This document shows positions 1-7,888 of a stretch of 8,841 nucleotides of DNA, piece after piece; the first letter of the stretch is position 1, and each line of letters opens with the position of its first letter. The stretch covers positions 1-8,841 of the forward strand of contig JAAXHZ010000178.1 of assembly GCA_012270625.1 (NCBI GenBank), read 5' to 3'. A program made the position numbers and the translations under genes. The notes under the pieces were generated by a model. It saw nothing but the letters and a program-made list of their open reading frames with translations, was not told the DNA's origin and did no database searches. Source of the stretch: Dehalococcoidia bacterium. GTDB lineage: Bacteria; Chloroflexota; Dehalococcoidia; SAR202; UBA11138.

Positions 1-511
1 AGCGGCGATACCGGCCGTCTCTGCGGAGCATGAATCCTTCGGCGAGGCGAGTCGCGCCGGTAGGCGTCGAAAAGCACTCTCCGTGCAGGGTGGGCACAAG
101 TGGAGCGGTAATCTTCCCGAACGCCGGATCGCTGTGGCCATGCTCAGAGACCCATATCTTTCTCAGGCCAAACTGGTAACCTCCGGTGGGTTCGACCATC
201 CCTCCGAGAGAGCGAGCGAGCAACTGTGCGCCCAGGCATACTCCAATCACACGGCGCCCCTGCTCGGCGGCCTGTCGGAGATAGCTCATTTCCTGGTCGA
301 GGGCGGGCAGCCCGTCATTCGCTGACATAGGTCCTCCAAGAGAGATGACTATGTCCTCACGAGCCGGATGCGGGGCAGCGAACGAGTCAAATGTCGGAGC
401 GCCTGAGAAGACAGGAATAGTCACAAGATCGAAACCGGCGCCGGTCAATACAGACTCGAAGTCAGACCCGATGGTCTCATACATGTGATGCTGAATAACG
501 ATGGCGTTCAT
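1..511 (-). CDS. Class I glutamine amidotransferase-like protein (GMP synthase GATase-like), C-terminus cut off by the window edge
   Basis: The minus strand is open from an ATG at 511-509 to the window edge (170 codons) and reads MNAIVIQHHMYETIGSDFES at the start. Residues 54-62 (IVISLGGPM) and 89-98 (IGVCLGAQLL) match the class I (triad) glutamine amidotransferase fold, with Cys92 as the expected nucleophile in the nucleophile elbow. LHGE at 142-145 and the following TGATRLAE match the GMP-synthase-like GATase subfamily. The catalytic His and Glu (usually H-x-E near the C-terminus) would lie outside the window and cannot be checked. A GGAG ribosome site (519-522) sits 7 nt before the ATG. 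The gene diverges from the CMD-family gene across 138 bp. Stand-alone members of this family hydrolyse glutamine or related gamma-glutamyl compounds, and the acceptor here is unknown. The family call is firm; the substrate is not. Confidence 0.88.
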   Translation of the reverse strand, partial: MNAIVIQHHMYETIGSDFESVLTGAGFDLVTIPVFSGAPTFDSFAAPHPAREDIVISLGGPMSANDGLPALDQEMSYLRQAAEQGRRVIGVCLGAQLLARSLGGMVEPTGGYQFGLRKIWVSEHGHSDPAFGKITAPLVPTLHGECFSTPTGATRLAEGFMLRRDGRYRR

Positions 512-649
512 GTTCTTTCTCCAGTATGTCTCGCCTATGGTAGCATTGGGCTGCCGATCGGAATGGTGCGGACGGCTCCAGCGTTCCGAGAAGCGGCGCA
601 AAATCAGATTTCAGCCGCAGTTGTCAGCGTCAATACAGAGAGGTCAAGA

Positions 650-1195
650 ATGCCCAGAGTCCCGCAGATACAGCAGCGCAGCGATGTCCCGGAGGAAGCG
701 GCGCATCACTTCGATTCCATCGCGAGCAGCAGAGGTCGCGTCAGCGGGCCGTTTTCGGTGCTGCTCAACAGCCCGGAGGTCGCGGGTCGCGCGGCCCATC
801 TTGGATCGTATATCAGGTTCGAGTCCACGCTCGACCCCGACATCAAGGAGCTGGCAATCATCACAACCTCACGGGAGTTCGACTGCGACTACGAGTGGTC
901 TGCCCACGTCGTGTTGGCGCGAGAGGCCGGTGTCAGGGCTGAAGCGATAGACGCTGTCGCCAACCGAGGAGCGCTCACCGATCTGACGGCGGACGAGGCG
1001 CTGGTCATCCAGTACGGACGAGAGATGTTCAGAAACAAGCGTGTATCGGATGGCACCTTTGAATCCGCGAGGGAGAGGTTCGGAGACCAGGGCGTGACTG
1101 AACTCACCGCAACCATGGGCTATTACGGGATGCTGGCGTGCGCGCTGAACACGTTCGAGGTCGAACCCGCCCCTGATGCTGAGCGGCTTCCATGA
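650..1195 (+). CDS. Carboxymuconolactone decarboxylase (CMD) family protein
   Basis: The product has 181 residues. The core, about residues 60-95, contains LDPDIKELAIITTSREFDCDYEW and then SAHVVLAREAGV. This is the helical CMD/AhpD signature with Cys79, Glu82 and His86. The AhpD-type CxxC pair is absent because residue 82 is Glu where the second Cys would be, so an AhpD-like disulfide peroxidase role is unlikely and the protein resembles the gamma-carboxymuconolactone decarboxylase branch. A second conserved helix region follows at 148-170 (GVTELTATMGYYGMLACALN). The ATG at 650 is preferred because GAGAGG (638-643) lies 6 nt upstream and the protein then starts in the usual place for the family. 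The frame is open back to 485, but that extension overlaps the divergent gene and has no family-like sequence. The gene converges on the luciferase-like gene across 31 bp. The true substrate is unknown, since many CMD-family proteins are not decarboxylases of carboxymuconolactone. Confidence 0.87.
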   Translation: MPRVPQIQQRSDVPEEAAHHFDSIASSRGRVSGPFSVLLNSPEVAGRAAHLGSYIRFESTLDPDIKELAIITTSREFDCDYEWSAHVVLAREAGVRAEAIDAVANRGALTDLTADEALVIQYGREMFRNKRVSDGTFESARERFGDQGVTELTATMGYYGMLACALNTFEVEPAPDAERLP

Positions 1196-1226
1196 AGATC
1201 GCGAATAGCAATAGTCGAGGGTGAGC

Positions 1227-2120
1227 TTATCCTGACACTCTCGCAATCACCCGTTCGGCGAAGGACTCCTGGACCCGGCGAATGTGATCCACGTCATCGG
1301 TGCTCACCTGCAACACAATTTCGGACACACCGATCGATTCGTATGATTCTATGCTCCTGAGCAGCTGATCGGGGGCGCCAATCATCGGAGCCGACGGATT
1401 CTCGGAGGGCGTGTCCAGCACGTCCAGCTCACCTCGCACGACCAGGCTGACCTCATCGGGGTCTCTGTCGAACTCGGCACACATTGTCCTAACGGCATCG
1501 AAGCGGTCGCCCAGCTCAGCTATCGTGCCGCCGTTAGGATGCCATGCGTCGCCCAGCCTGGCAGTGCGGCGCATAGCTGCCCGGCTCATGCCGCCGATCA
1601 GGATTGGTATTCCTGGGGACTGCACAGGCTTGGGAGAGAACTTGAATCCCCCGTAGTCGAAGAATCGACCGTTATGACTCGGATCGTCCGATGTCCACAG
1701 ATTGCGCAGTATTTCGATCGACTCGTCAGCATACGCGCCTCGCGTGGTGAAATCGCTGCCAAGCGCTTCGTTTTCCTCACGAAGCATACCGACTCCGACG
1801 CCAAGTGAGACCCTTCCACCAGACATCACGTCGAGCGTGGCGACCGTCTTGGCGAGCACGAGTGGGTTCAGGTATGGGAGCACCAGCACGGTAGTACCCA
1901 GCCTAACCCGCTCTGTCCTGGCAGCTACCCACGTGAGAACGGTCAGAGCATCGTAGTACGGACGGTCCTCGAGGCGGTCGTAGATGTACCCGACGTTCAG
2001 GATGTGGTGATTGACCCAGACTGAGTCGTAGCCGAGCTCTTCAGCACGGACGCCGAACCGGATGACGTCCCGCGGGTCGGACAGACCCCAGTTCTGTGGA
2101 ATGACGAATCCGAATTTCAT
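1227..2120 (-). CDS. LLM-class (luciferase-like) flavin/F420-dependent oxidoreductase, TIGR03619-like
   Basis: The product has 297 residues and is a bacterial-luciferase-like TIM barrel along its full length. It opens MKFGFVIPQNWGL, followed by RAEELGYDSVWVNHHI (25-40), the barrel strand RVRLGTTVLVLPYLNP (71-86), LAKTVATLDVMSGGRVSLGVGVG (89-111) and IPILIGGMSRAAMRRTARLGDAWHP (171-195). These blocks match the probable F420-dependent oxidoreductase group (TIGR03619) of the luciferase-like monooxygenases. Cofactor choice (F420 or FMN) cannot be decided from the sequence alone. The ATG (2120-2118) overlaps the TGA of the upstream aldo/keto reductase as ATGA, and GGA lies shortly before it, so translation is probably coupled and the gene is the last in the ispH-led cluster. 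It ends in TAA. No T-tract hairpin is visible in the 31-bp gap to the convergent CMD-family gene. The substrate is unknown. Large families of such enzymes are known in SAR202-type Chloroflexota. Confidence 0.9.
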   Translation of the reverse strand: MKFGFVIPQNWGLSDPRDVIRFGVRAEELGYDSVWVNHHILNVGYIYDRLEDRPYYDALTVLTWVAARTERVRLGTTVLVLPYLNPLVLAKTVATLDVMSGGRVSLGVGVGMLREENEALGSDFTTRGAYADESIEILRNLWTSDDPSHNGRFFDYGGFKFSPKPVQSPGIPILIGGMSRAAMRRTARLGDAWHPNGGTIAELGDRFDAVRTMCAEFDRDPDEVSLVVRGELDVLDTPSENPSAPMIGAPDQLLRSIESYESIGVSEIVLQVSTDDVDHIRRVQESFAERVIARVSG

Positions 2121-3049
2121 GGCGCTTCCAGTACGGAGTTCACTGTAGCCAGGTCTTCGGCGGAGAGCGTCCAGCTCGCGGATGCGGCGTTGGCTTCCAC
2201 CTGATCGGGTCGTGTCGCTCCGGCGATCACGGAGCTCACCGACGGGCTGGCGAGAAGCCAGGCGAACGCAAGCTCAAGGATGGTATGTCCCCGCTCGGCG
2301 CAGAAGTCCTCCAGACTCTCGAGTATGTCGAAGTTGCGGTCAGTGAAGACGCCTCTGTCATTGGCCGCAAGCCTGGTACCCTCAGGGGCCGGAGAGTTCC
2401 TGCGGTACTTGCCCGTGAGGAATCCATTCTCCAGTGGATAGTAGGGCAGGACTCCGATGCCGTATCTCTCGCACAGCGGAATCATCTCAGATTCGGGCTG
2501 CCGGTACAGCATCGAGTAGCGAGGCTGTACGCTGACGAACGAGTTGATGCCGAGAGATCTGGCTATCCAATCAGACTCGCAGACCTGCCAGGCGGCGAAG
2601 TTCGAGCAGCCCGCGTATCTCACCTTGCCCATGCGGACAAGATCATCGAGCGCTCTGAGTGTCTCTTCCAACGGGGTGTCCGGATCCCACCAGTGGATCT
2701 GGTACAGATCGAGGTAGTCGGTCTGGAGCTTGCGGAGGCTTATGTCGATCTGGTCGAAGATGTGTTTGCGTGAGTTGCCCGAGTTGTTCGGGCCGTCGGC
2801 CACTCTACTCGATACCTTAGTGGCGATGACGGCCTGCTCGCGACGTCCCTTGAGCGCATCACCGATGTACTGCTCAGAGAGGCCGCCGCCGTAGCTGTTG
2901 GAGGTGTCGATGAAGTTGACTCCGGAGTCGAGAGCGGCGTGGACGACCGATGTTGTGCGCTTGGCATCCACACGCCCACCGAAGTTATTCGCTCCAAGAC
3001 CTACCGCTGAGACCTGAAGGCCGGACTTGCCAAGTTGTCTGTATTCCAA
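2117..3049 (-). CDS. Aldo/keto reductase
   Basis: The preferred start is TTG at 3049-3047, giving 310 residues that open M-EYRQLGKSGLQVSAVGLG, the usual N-terminus of this family. A strong AGGAG (3058-3062) lies 8 nt before it. The frame also has a TTG at 3070-3068 that would add 7 residues, but its ribosome site is weak and the extension covers the good one. The catalytic tetrad is Asp48, Tyr53, Lys78 and His119 (FIDTSNSYGG, ATKV, YQIHWW). NAD(P)H-binding segments near the C-terminus include SSVIAGATRPDQVEAN (about 272-287). The enzyme should reduce carbonyls or oxidise alcohols with NAD(P)H in the cytoplasm; the substrate is not evident. It lies 37 bp after comB and overlaps the luciferase-like gene by 4 bp, so it belongs to the ispH-led cluster. 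Confidence 0.9.
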   Translation of the reverse strand: MEYRQLGKSGLQVSAVGLGANNFGGRVDAKRTTSVVHAALDSGVNFIDTSNSYGGGLSEQYIGDALKGRREQAVIATKVSSRVADGPNNSGNSRKHIFDQIDISLRKLQTDYLDLYQIHWWDPDTPLEETLRALDDLVRMGKVRYAGCSNFAAWQVCESDWIARSLGINSFVSVQPRYSMLYRQPESEMIPLCERYGIGVLPYYPLENGFLTGKYRRNSPAPEGTRLAANDRGVFTDRNFDILESLEDFCAERGHTILELAFAWLLASPSVSSVIAGATRPDQVEANAASASWTLSAEDLATVNSVLEAP

Positions 3050-3086
3050 TCCCTGTTCTCCTGACTTCAAATGGCCCTGATACTGC

Positions 3087-3776
3087 TCAGACCGGTTCCT
3101 TGCGGGCGACCAGCAGGCCTCGATCCTTAGTCACTTTAATGGCGAAGCTATGAGAGTCGATGGTCACCGCCATGTTTCGGTCTTCGGATGGAAAGTGTGG
3201 CGTGGCCGGGTTGCCGTACTTTCGGGCCTCCTGTCCGGCGAGGACCAGGGAGCGAACGCTGTCGTGGTCGGGCGTGACTCCGAGCAGCAAGTTGCGCAGA
3301 AATAGAGCGCACTGCTCGTCTTCGTCGGTGCGGATGCGGCCTTCGGAACCCATCGCAACAATAGTGACCAGCGAGGGATCGAGGCGACGGACTGCCTCGA
3401 CTGTCGCAGATGCGACGGCAAACGATCCGCCGTAGAGCTGGTCCGCTCCCTGTGCGGCGTTCATCCCCACGGTGCCCGCGCGGGTGGATTGAATGATCGT
3501 CTTCCCTTCTACGTCCGCACGGCTGAGCTGTGAAGGAGAGTTTCCGAAGTCGAAGCCTTCAGGTCGCATACCTCCGACCTCGCCCATGCACAACTCCCCT
3601 ACTCCAGCGCGTCTCAGCTCCAGCGCCTCGTCAACCTCGGCCACCAAAACGATCTTCTGCGCTCCGCGAGCGAGCGCGACCGCAGCAGTGGTGTACGCTC
3701 GGAGCACATCGACGATGATGACCACTCCCCTGGCGCGGCGCACGCCCTCCAGCAGGCTGTCTATGACTATCTCCAC
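3087..3776 (-). CDS. comB: ComB-family protein, probable 2-phosphosulfolactate phosphatase
   Basis: The product has 229 residues, a normal length for COG2045. Family blocks are in order: VVIIVDVLRAYTTA (18-31), ELCMGEVGGMRPEGFDFGNSP (61-81), TIIQSTRAGTVGMNAA (93-108), and TIVAMGSEGRIRTDEDEQCA (138-157). In this last block the acidic residues Asp151-Glu154 occupy the place of the usual family acidic motif. In methanogens ComB removes phosphate from (2R)-phospho-3-sulfolactate in coenzyme M biosynthesis, in a Mg2+-dependent reaction. Homologues occur in many bacteria that are not known to make coenzyme M, so the physiological substrate here is uncertain. The start is GTG (3776-3774), with AGGGA (3785-3789) 8 nt upstream. 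The gene begins 17 bp after the ispH stop and is very likely co-transcribed with it. No comA or comC neighbour is visible. Confidence 0.85.
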   Translation of the reverse strand: MEIVIDSLLEGVRRARGVVIIVDVLRAYTTAAVALARGAQKIVLVAEVDEALELRRAGVGELCMGEVGGMRPEGFDFGNSPSQLSRADVEGKTIIQSTRAGTVGMNAAQGADQLYGGSFAVASATVEAVRRLDPSLVTIVAMGSEGRIRTDEDEQCALFLRNLLLGVTPDHDSVRSLVLAGQEARKYGNPATPHFPSEDRNMAVTIDSHSFAIKVTKDRGLLVARKEPV

Positions 3777-3793
3777 TGGAACCGTCCCTGGTC

Positions 3794-4696
3794 TCAGGAC
3801 CTGAACTCGCGCGGAAGAACGAAGCTGACGTCCTCATCTACACCGTCGATAGTGGTGACTTCGTCCGGGGCAATCGCATCGATCACGGCGAGCACCAAGT
3901 CCTCAGGAGTGGACGCGCCCGAAGTAATCCCGACGTTTTCTACACTCTCCAGCCAGGCAGAGTCCATCTCATCGGGTCCGTTTATCAGATAGGCGGTCAC
4001 ACCGTTTGCTTCAGCTACTTCTCGCAGCCGATTGCAGTTGGAGCTATTCTGCGCCCCGACTACCAGCACGAGATCGACCAGGCTCGATAGCTCCTTCACC
4101 GCTGCCTGCCGGTTGGTAGTCGCGTAGCAGAGGTCGTTCCGCACGATAACGTTGGAGAACCGATCTTCGATGTGCGCAATGGACCTGCTGGTATCGTCCA
4201 CAGACAACGTGGTCTGGGTCAGCACTGTAACAGGGGTGTCATCGTCCCAATCGGGCAGGTGAATCGGCTCCCTGTCGTCCACGAGGTGCATACCGGTCTG
4301 GCCCATCGTGCCTTTGACCTCCTGATGACCGCGATGACCGACGAGAATTAGTCTGCGTCCATCAGACGAATAGCGCCTCGCCTCATTGTGCACCTTGGTT
4401 ACGAGCGGACACGTGGCGTCAACGACATTGAGACCGCGCTCTTCAGCCTTCTGAAAGTCTTCGGGCGGCGATCCATGGGCTGAGAAGACGACGGTCGAAC
4501 CTTCCGGGATCTCTTCAACGTCTTCGACGGTTCTCGCGCCCTTGTCTTCAAGAGACTTGACGACGTATGGATTGTGAACGATCTGGTGCTTGACGTACAC
4601 GGGATGCGGGTACTTCTCCAGCGCCAGCTCGACGACGTCAATGGCGCGGACCACGCCGGCGCAGAATCCTCTCGGTATTCCCAGAAACACCTTCAA
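3794..4696 (-). CDS. ispH: 4-hydroxy-3-methylbut-2-enyl diphosphate reductase (IspH/LytB)
   Basis: This is the last enzyme of the MEP pathway, reducing HMBPP to IPP and DMAPP on a [4Fe-4S] cluster. The 300-residue product is full length. The three cluster ligands are Cys12 (PRGFCAGV), Cys96 (DATCPLV) and Cys190 (NDLCYATTNRQ). The substrate-binding residues are also present: His41 (QIVHNPYV), His74 (SAHGSPPE), His124 and Glu126 (GHRGHQEVKGT), Thr162/163 (TQTTLSVDDT), Ser218-Ser219-Asn220 (NSSNCNRL) and Ser262 (GASTPEDLV). Translation starts at TTG (4696-4694) with a near-perfect GGAGGT (4704-4709) 7 nt upstream. No ATG in this frame gives a better N-terminus, since residues 1-6 (M-KVFLG) are the normal first strand. 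It is the first gene of a probable ispH-comB-AKR-LLM operon and diverges from the aminotransferase gene. Confidence 0.96.
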   Translation of the reverse strand: MKVFLGIPRGFCAGVVRAIDVVELALEKYPHPVYVKHQIVHNPYVVKSLEDKGARTVEDVEEIPEGSTVVFSAHGSPPEDFQKAEERGLNVVDATCPLVTKVHNEARRYSSDGRRLILVGHRGHQEVKGTMGQTGMHLVDDREPIHLPDWDDDTPVTVLTQTTLSVDDTSRSIAHIEDRFSNVIVRNDLCYATTNRQAAVKELSSLVDLVLVVGAQNSSNCNRLREVAEANGVTAYLINGPDEMDSAWLESVENVGITSGASTPEDLVLAVIDAIAPDEVTTIDGVDEDVSFVLPREFRS

Positions 4697-4864
4697 TTTA
4701 CGGACCTCCGTGTTTGTGGCTAGCGCAGGCGAATTGTATCATAGGGTGAATGGTTGGAGTTATACTGTTGCCAGAGCCAGAATTTGCTGGCGCGTTCTCC
4801 CACAACTCGAACTGGGAGTGGGCAGCTTCGCGATGATTGAGACGTTGAACGAGAGGAAAGCCGC
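4697..4864. promoter_or_regulatory. Divergent promoter region between ispH and the aminotransferase
   Basis: This 168-bp gap separates two divergent transcription units and is locally AT-richer than its surroundings. On the minus strand, overlapping -10-like hexamers TATGAT (4743-4738) and TACAAT (4738-4733) sit about 37-42 nt before the ispH TTG, leaving a short leader that carries GGAGGT. On the plus strand TATACT (4761-4766) is a -10-like hexamer about 100 nt before the aminotransferase ATG. I see no convincing -35 box at the right spacing for any of them. The existence of promoters here follows from gene orientation; the exact boxes are tentative. No riboswitch-like fold was recognised. 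Confidence 0.4.
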
Positions 4865-6034
4865 ATGAAACTCGCCCACAGAATGGCGCGTCTTGGAACC
4901 GAGACCGCTTTCGAGGTCCTCGCAAAGGCGCGCCTCCTAGAGGCTGAAGGAATGGACGTCATTCACCTGGAGATTGGAGAGCCGGACTTCAACTCTCCTT
5001 CTCACGTAGTGGAGGCGGGGAGACAGGCGCTAGTCGAGGGGTACACCAGCTATGGACCGTCTCCCGGATTCCCGGAGCTGAGAGACCGGATCGCCGAAGA
5101 GATCAGCAGCACGCGCGGCATCTCGGTTACAGGCGACCAAGTGGTGGTGACTCCAGGTGGTAAGCCGATCATGTTCTTCCTCATAATGGCGATGGTCGAT
5201 CCGGGAGATGAGGTACTCTATCCCAACCCAGGCTTTCCCATCTACGAGTCGATGATCAGCTTCATGGGCGGCGTGCCCGTGCCTATGCAGCTGCACGAAG
5301 ACAAAGGGTTCAACGTCGATGTTGACGCCATCTCGGACAGCATAACCGAACGCACAAAGATGATGATCGTCAACTCACCAAACAACCCGTGCGGCTCGAT
5401 AATCCCGAGGGGCGATCTGGAGACGCTGGCCGATCTCGCCAAGGAGCGCGACATCCTGATTCTATCGGACGAGATATACAGTCGATTTCTTTACACCGGC
5501 CAGCATCACTCCATAGCCAGCTTCCCGATGATGAGGGAGCAGACTGTAATCCTAGACGGGTTCTCCAAGACATACGCGATGACCGGATGGCGTATCGGCT
5601 ACGGCGTGATGCCCCTGGAGCTGGTCGAACCGGTTTCAAGGCTTGTAACCAACAGCGTTTCCTGCACCGCCAGCTTCACTCAGATTGCCGCATTGGAAGC
5701 GTTGAATGGGCCTCAAGACGGCTCATATGAGATGGTAGCCGAATTCAGGAACCGGCGAGACATTGTCGTGGACGGCCTCAACTCGATTGACGGGATACGC
5801 TGTCCGGTTCCCCAAGGTGCGTTCTACGCCTTCCCAAATGTAGAAGGGACAGGGTTGTCCAGCCAAGAGTTCGCGGATCGACTTCTGAGAGACGGGGGGG
5901 TCGCGTGCCTGCCGGGAGAGTCTTTCGGAGAGTACGGTAAAGGCTTCGTGCGCTTTTCGTTTGCCAACTCAACCGAGAACATAGAGAAGGCGCTGGACCG
6001 GATCGAAGACTTCGTCCAGAGTATCCGTCAGTAG
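4865..6034 (+). CDS. PLP-dependent class I/II aminotransferase (aspartate aminotransferase-like)
   Basis: The product has 389 residues, a fold-type I aminotransferase of normal length. Visible landmarks are LEIGEPDFNSP (35-45), the SYGPSPGFPELRDRIAEEI segment (62-80), the phosphate-side loop TPGGKP (96-101), YPNPGFPIYES (119-129), SPNNPCG (171-177, Asn174), SDEIYS (201-206, Asp202 and Tyr205 facing PLP), the Schiff-base lysine Lys235 in DGFSKTYAMTGWRIGY (with Arg243 binding phosphate), and Arg363 in VRFSFA, which should bind the substrate alpha-carboxylate. The amino donor could be aspartate, alanine or an aromatic amino acid; the sequence does not settle this. The ATG has GAGAGG (4851-4856) 8 nt upstream. 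It is followed after 80 bp by nadE on the same strand. That gap shows no clear terminator, so the two may be co-transcribed. Confidence 0.93.
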   Translation: MKLAHRMARLGTETAFEVLAKARLLEAEGMDVIHLEIGEPDFNSPSHVVEAGRQALVEGYTSYGPSPGFPELRDRIAEEISSTRGISVTGDQVVVTPGGKPIMFFLIMAMVDPGDEVLYPNPGFPIYESMISFMGGVPVPMQLHEDKGFNVDVDAISDSITERTKMMIVNSPNNPCGSIIPRGDLETLADLAKERDILILSDEIYSRFLYTGQHHSIASFPMMREQTVILDGFSKTYAMTGWRIGYGVMPLELVEPVSRLVTNSVSCTASFTQIAALEALNGPQDGSYEMVAEFRNRRDIVVDGLNSIDGIRCPVPQGAFYAFPNVEGTGLSSQEFADRLLRDGGVACLPGESFGEYGKGFVRFSFANSTENIEKALDRIEDFVQSIRQ

Positions 6035-6114
6035 AGGGGACACTCAGCTCTTCGAACTGGCTCTCGCTAAATTGATACAGGCTCCAGCATAACCGTCAAG
6101 GCCAGCAGATACCC

Positions 6115-7857
6115 ATGCGAAAGTTCAGAGTCGCGCTGGCACAGATCAACGTCACGGTCGGCGATCTCTCCGGCAACACAGCGAAGATCTTAGACTTCGT
6201 ACAGAAAGCCGGAGCGTCAGGGGCGAACCTCGTAGCGTTTCCAGAGCTCACGATCCCTGGATACCCTCCCGAAGACCTGCTGCTCAAACCGCAGTTTCTG
6301 GTCGAGAATCGTCTGTGCATGGAGAATATCGCGGAGGCATCGCAAGGCATAGCCGTCATCGTTGGCTTTGCGGACTTCATTGGCGGCGAGGTGTACAACG
6401 CAGCCGCGCTCGCCTGCGACGGGGAGCTCGTGGGCACATATCACAAGCAGTACCTACCCAACTACGGTGTGTTTGACGAGGACCGCTACTTCAGATCTGG
6501 CGACGTGTGCCCAGTGTACGTTCTGAACGGGACTTCCGTGGGAGTCAACATCTGCGAAGACATCTGGTACGCGGTCGGGCCGGCGGTCGTACAGCGCTCG
6601 GTCGGGGCCGAGGTAATAGTCAACATCAATGGGTCGCCTTTCCATGCGGGCAAGTGGCGGTCGAGAGAGAAGATGCTGGCGACACGAGCAGCTGACAATG
6701 AGGTGTTCCTTGCGTACGTCAACATGGTGGGTGGACAGGACGAGCTGGTATTCGACGGCGGGAGCATGGTATTCGACCCGACCGGGGAGATGATCGCGTC
6801 GTCAAGCCAGTTCGAGGAGGACCTGCTTATCGTCGATCTGGACGTCGAGGCAGTCTTCAGATCCCGGTTGAGAGACCCTCGCCCTCGGAAGGAAGACCCC
6901 AGCTCGATCAGGGGGCTAGGACGAGCGGAAGTGGTCCGTGTGTCGGACTGGGACGGCGAAAACTCGCGCGAGAGCGCAGCCGAGTCCGTGCCGGGCCAGT
7001 TCTACGACGGCGCCGCGGAGGTTTACAGAGCGCTGACGCTCGGCGCTCGCGACTACGTCAGGAAGTGTGGATTCGAGAAAGTGCTTGTGGCCCTCTCTGG
7101 GGGGATCGACTCGAGCCTCGTCGCCGCTATCGCGGTGGACGCTCTCGGCAGTGAGAACGTCGTAGGCGTTTCGATGCCGTCCCGGTTCTCCTCAGAAGGC
7201 AGCATCGTTGACGCCAAGCTGCTGGCCGACAACCTCGGAGTAGAGCTATGGACTCTGCCGATCGAGCAATCGTTCGAGGCAATGCTCGAGACGCTTGCGC
7301 CGCAGTTCGAGGGCACGGACTGGGGTATCTCGGAAGAGAATATACAGTCCAGGATCAGGGGAAACTTGATAATGGCGCTGTCGAACAAGTTCGGATGGCT
7401 GGTGCTTACAACCGGAAACAAGAGCGAGATGGCAACCGGGTACGCGACCATATACGGAGACATGTCGGGTGGCTTTGCCGTTATCAAGGATGTGCCGAAG
7501 GTGATGTGCTATGAGCTCTCCGAGTACCGAAACAGCCAGTCGAATACGCCGGTCATTCCCGTTTCGGTGATCGAGAAGCCACCGAGCGCGGAGCTGCGTC
7601 CGGACCAGCTCGACGAGGACAGTTTGCCCTCGTATGAACGCCTGGACCCCATCCTCAAGGCGTATGTAGAAGACGACATGAGCTTCGAGGAGATTGTCTC
7701 GACCGGCGAAGCCCCGGAGGTAGTCAAGCACGTAATCGGGCTTGTGGACAGATCGGAATACAAGCGGCGACAGGCAGCTCCAGGAATAAAGATCACGCCC
7801 CGCAACTTTGGAAGAGACCGCCGGATGCCAATAGCCAACAGATGGCGAGCTTGGTAG
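6115..7857 (+). CDS. nadE: Glutamine-dependent NAD+ synthetase
   Basis: The product has 580 residues and two domains. The N-terminal nitrilase-type glutaminase (about 1-270) has the triad Glu44 (FPELTIPGYPPEDLL), Lys111 (YHKQYLPNYGVFDE) and Cys147 (VNICEDIW). The C-terminal ATP-pyrophosphatase synthetase (about 295-580) has the PP-loop SGGIDSS (328-334), TTGNKSEMATGYATIYGDM (432-450), KPPSAELRPDQLDEDSLPSY (488-507) and the terminal GIKITPRNFGRDRRMPIANR (557-576). It uses glutamine-derived ammonia to amidate deamido-NAD+ in the cytoplasm, the last step of NAD+ biosynthesis. This is the shorter bacterial glutamine-dependent form rather than the roughly 680-residue actinobacterial form. The start fits the family N-terminus (MRKFRVALAQIN), but no good ribosome site precedes it; the nearest purine run (AAGG, 6098-6101) is 13 nt away. 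It ends in tandem TAGTAG and converges on the kinase-like gene. Confidence 0.96.
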   Translation: MRKFRVALAQINVTVGDLSGNTAKILDFVQKAGASGANLVAFPELTIPGYPPEDLLLKPQFLVENRLCMENIAEASQGIAVIVGFADFIGGEVYNAAALACDGELVGTYHKQYLPNYGVFDEDRYFRSGDVCPVYVLNGTSVGVNICEDIWYAVGPAVVQRSVGAEVIVNINGSPFHAGKWRSREKMLATRAADNEVFLAYVNMVGGQDELVFDGGSMVFDPTGEMIASSSQFEEDLLIVDLDVEAVFRSRLRDPRPRKEDPSSIRGLGRAEVVRVSDWDGENSRESAAESVPGQFYDGAAEVYRALTLGARDYVRKCGFEKVLVALSGGIDSSLVAAIAVDALGSENVVGVSMPSRFSSEGSIVDAKLLADNLGVELWTLPIEQSFEAMLETLAPQFEGTDWGISEENIQSRIRGNLIMALSNKFGWLVLTTGNKSEMATGYATIYGDMSGGFAVIKDVPKVMCYELSEYRNSQSNTPVIPVSVIEKPPSAELRPDQLDEDSLPSYERLDPILKAYVEDDMSFEEIVSTGEAPEVVKHVIGLVDRSEYKRRQAAPGIKITPRNFGRDRRMPIANRWRAW

Positions 7858-7888
7858 TAGTCGTCGGGATGATCCGGCGAGCCGACCC

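Noticed and set aside
83..325. Plus-strand frame of 80 codons antisense to the amidotransferase-like gene
   Set aside because: The minus strand encodes a recognisable glutamine amidotransferase over the whole stretch. The plus frame has no family features.
485..649. N-terminal extension of the CMD-family gene to the first ATG in frame
   Set aside because: It overlaps the divergent amidotransferase gene, lacks family-like sequence, and the ATG at 650 has a well-placed GAGAGG.
512..649. TTGACG (633-628 on the minus strand) as a -35 box for the amidotransferase-like gene
   Set aside because: No acceptable -10 hexamer lies 16-18 bp downstream. A divergent promoter is expected from orientation, but I cannot place it.
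1196..1226. Possible terminator between the convergent CMD-family and luciferase-like genes
   Set aside because: No stable stem followed by a T-run is visible in the 31-bp gap.
7863..7886. Hairpin GTCGG/CCGAC between nadE and the kinase-like gene, considered as a bidirectional terminator
   Set aside because: The stem is 5 bp, the loop is 14 nt, and there is no T-tract on either side. It may be chance.
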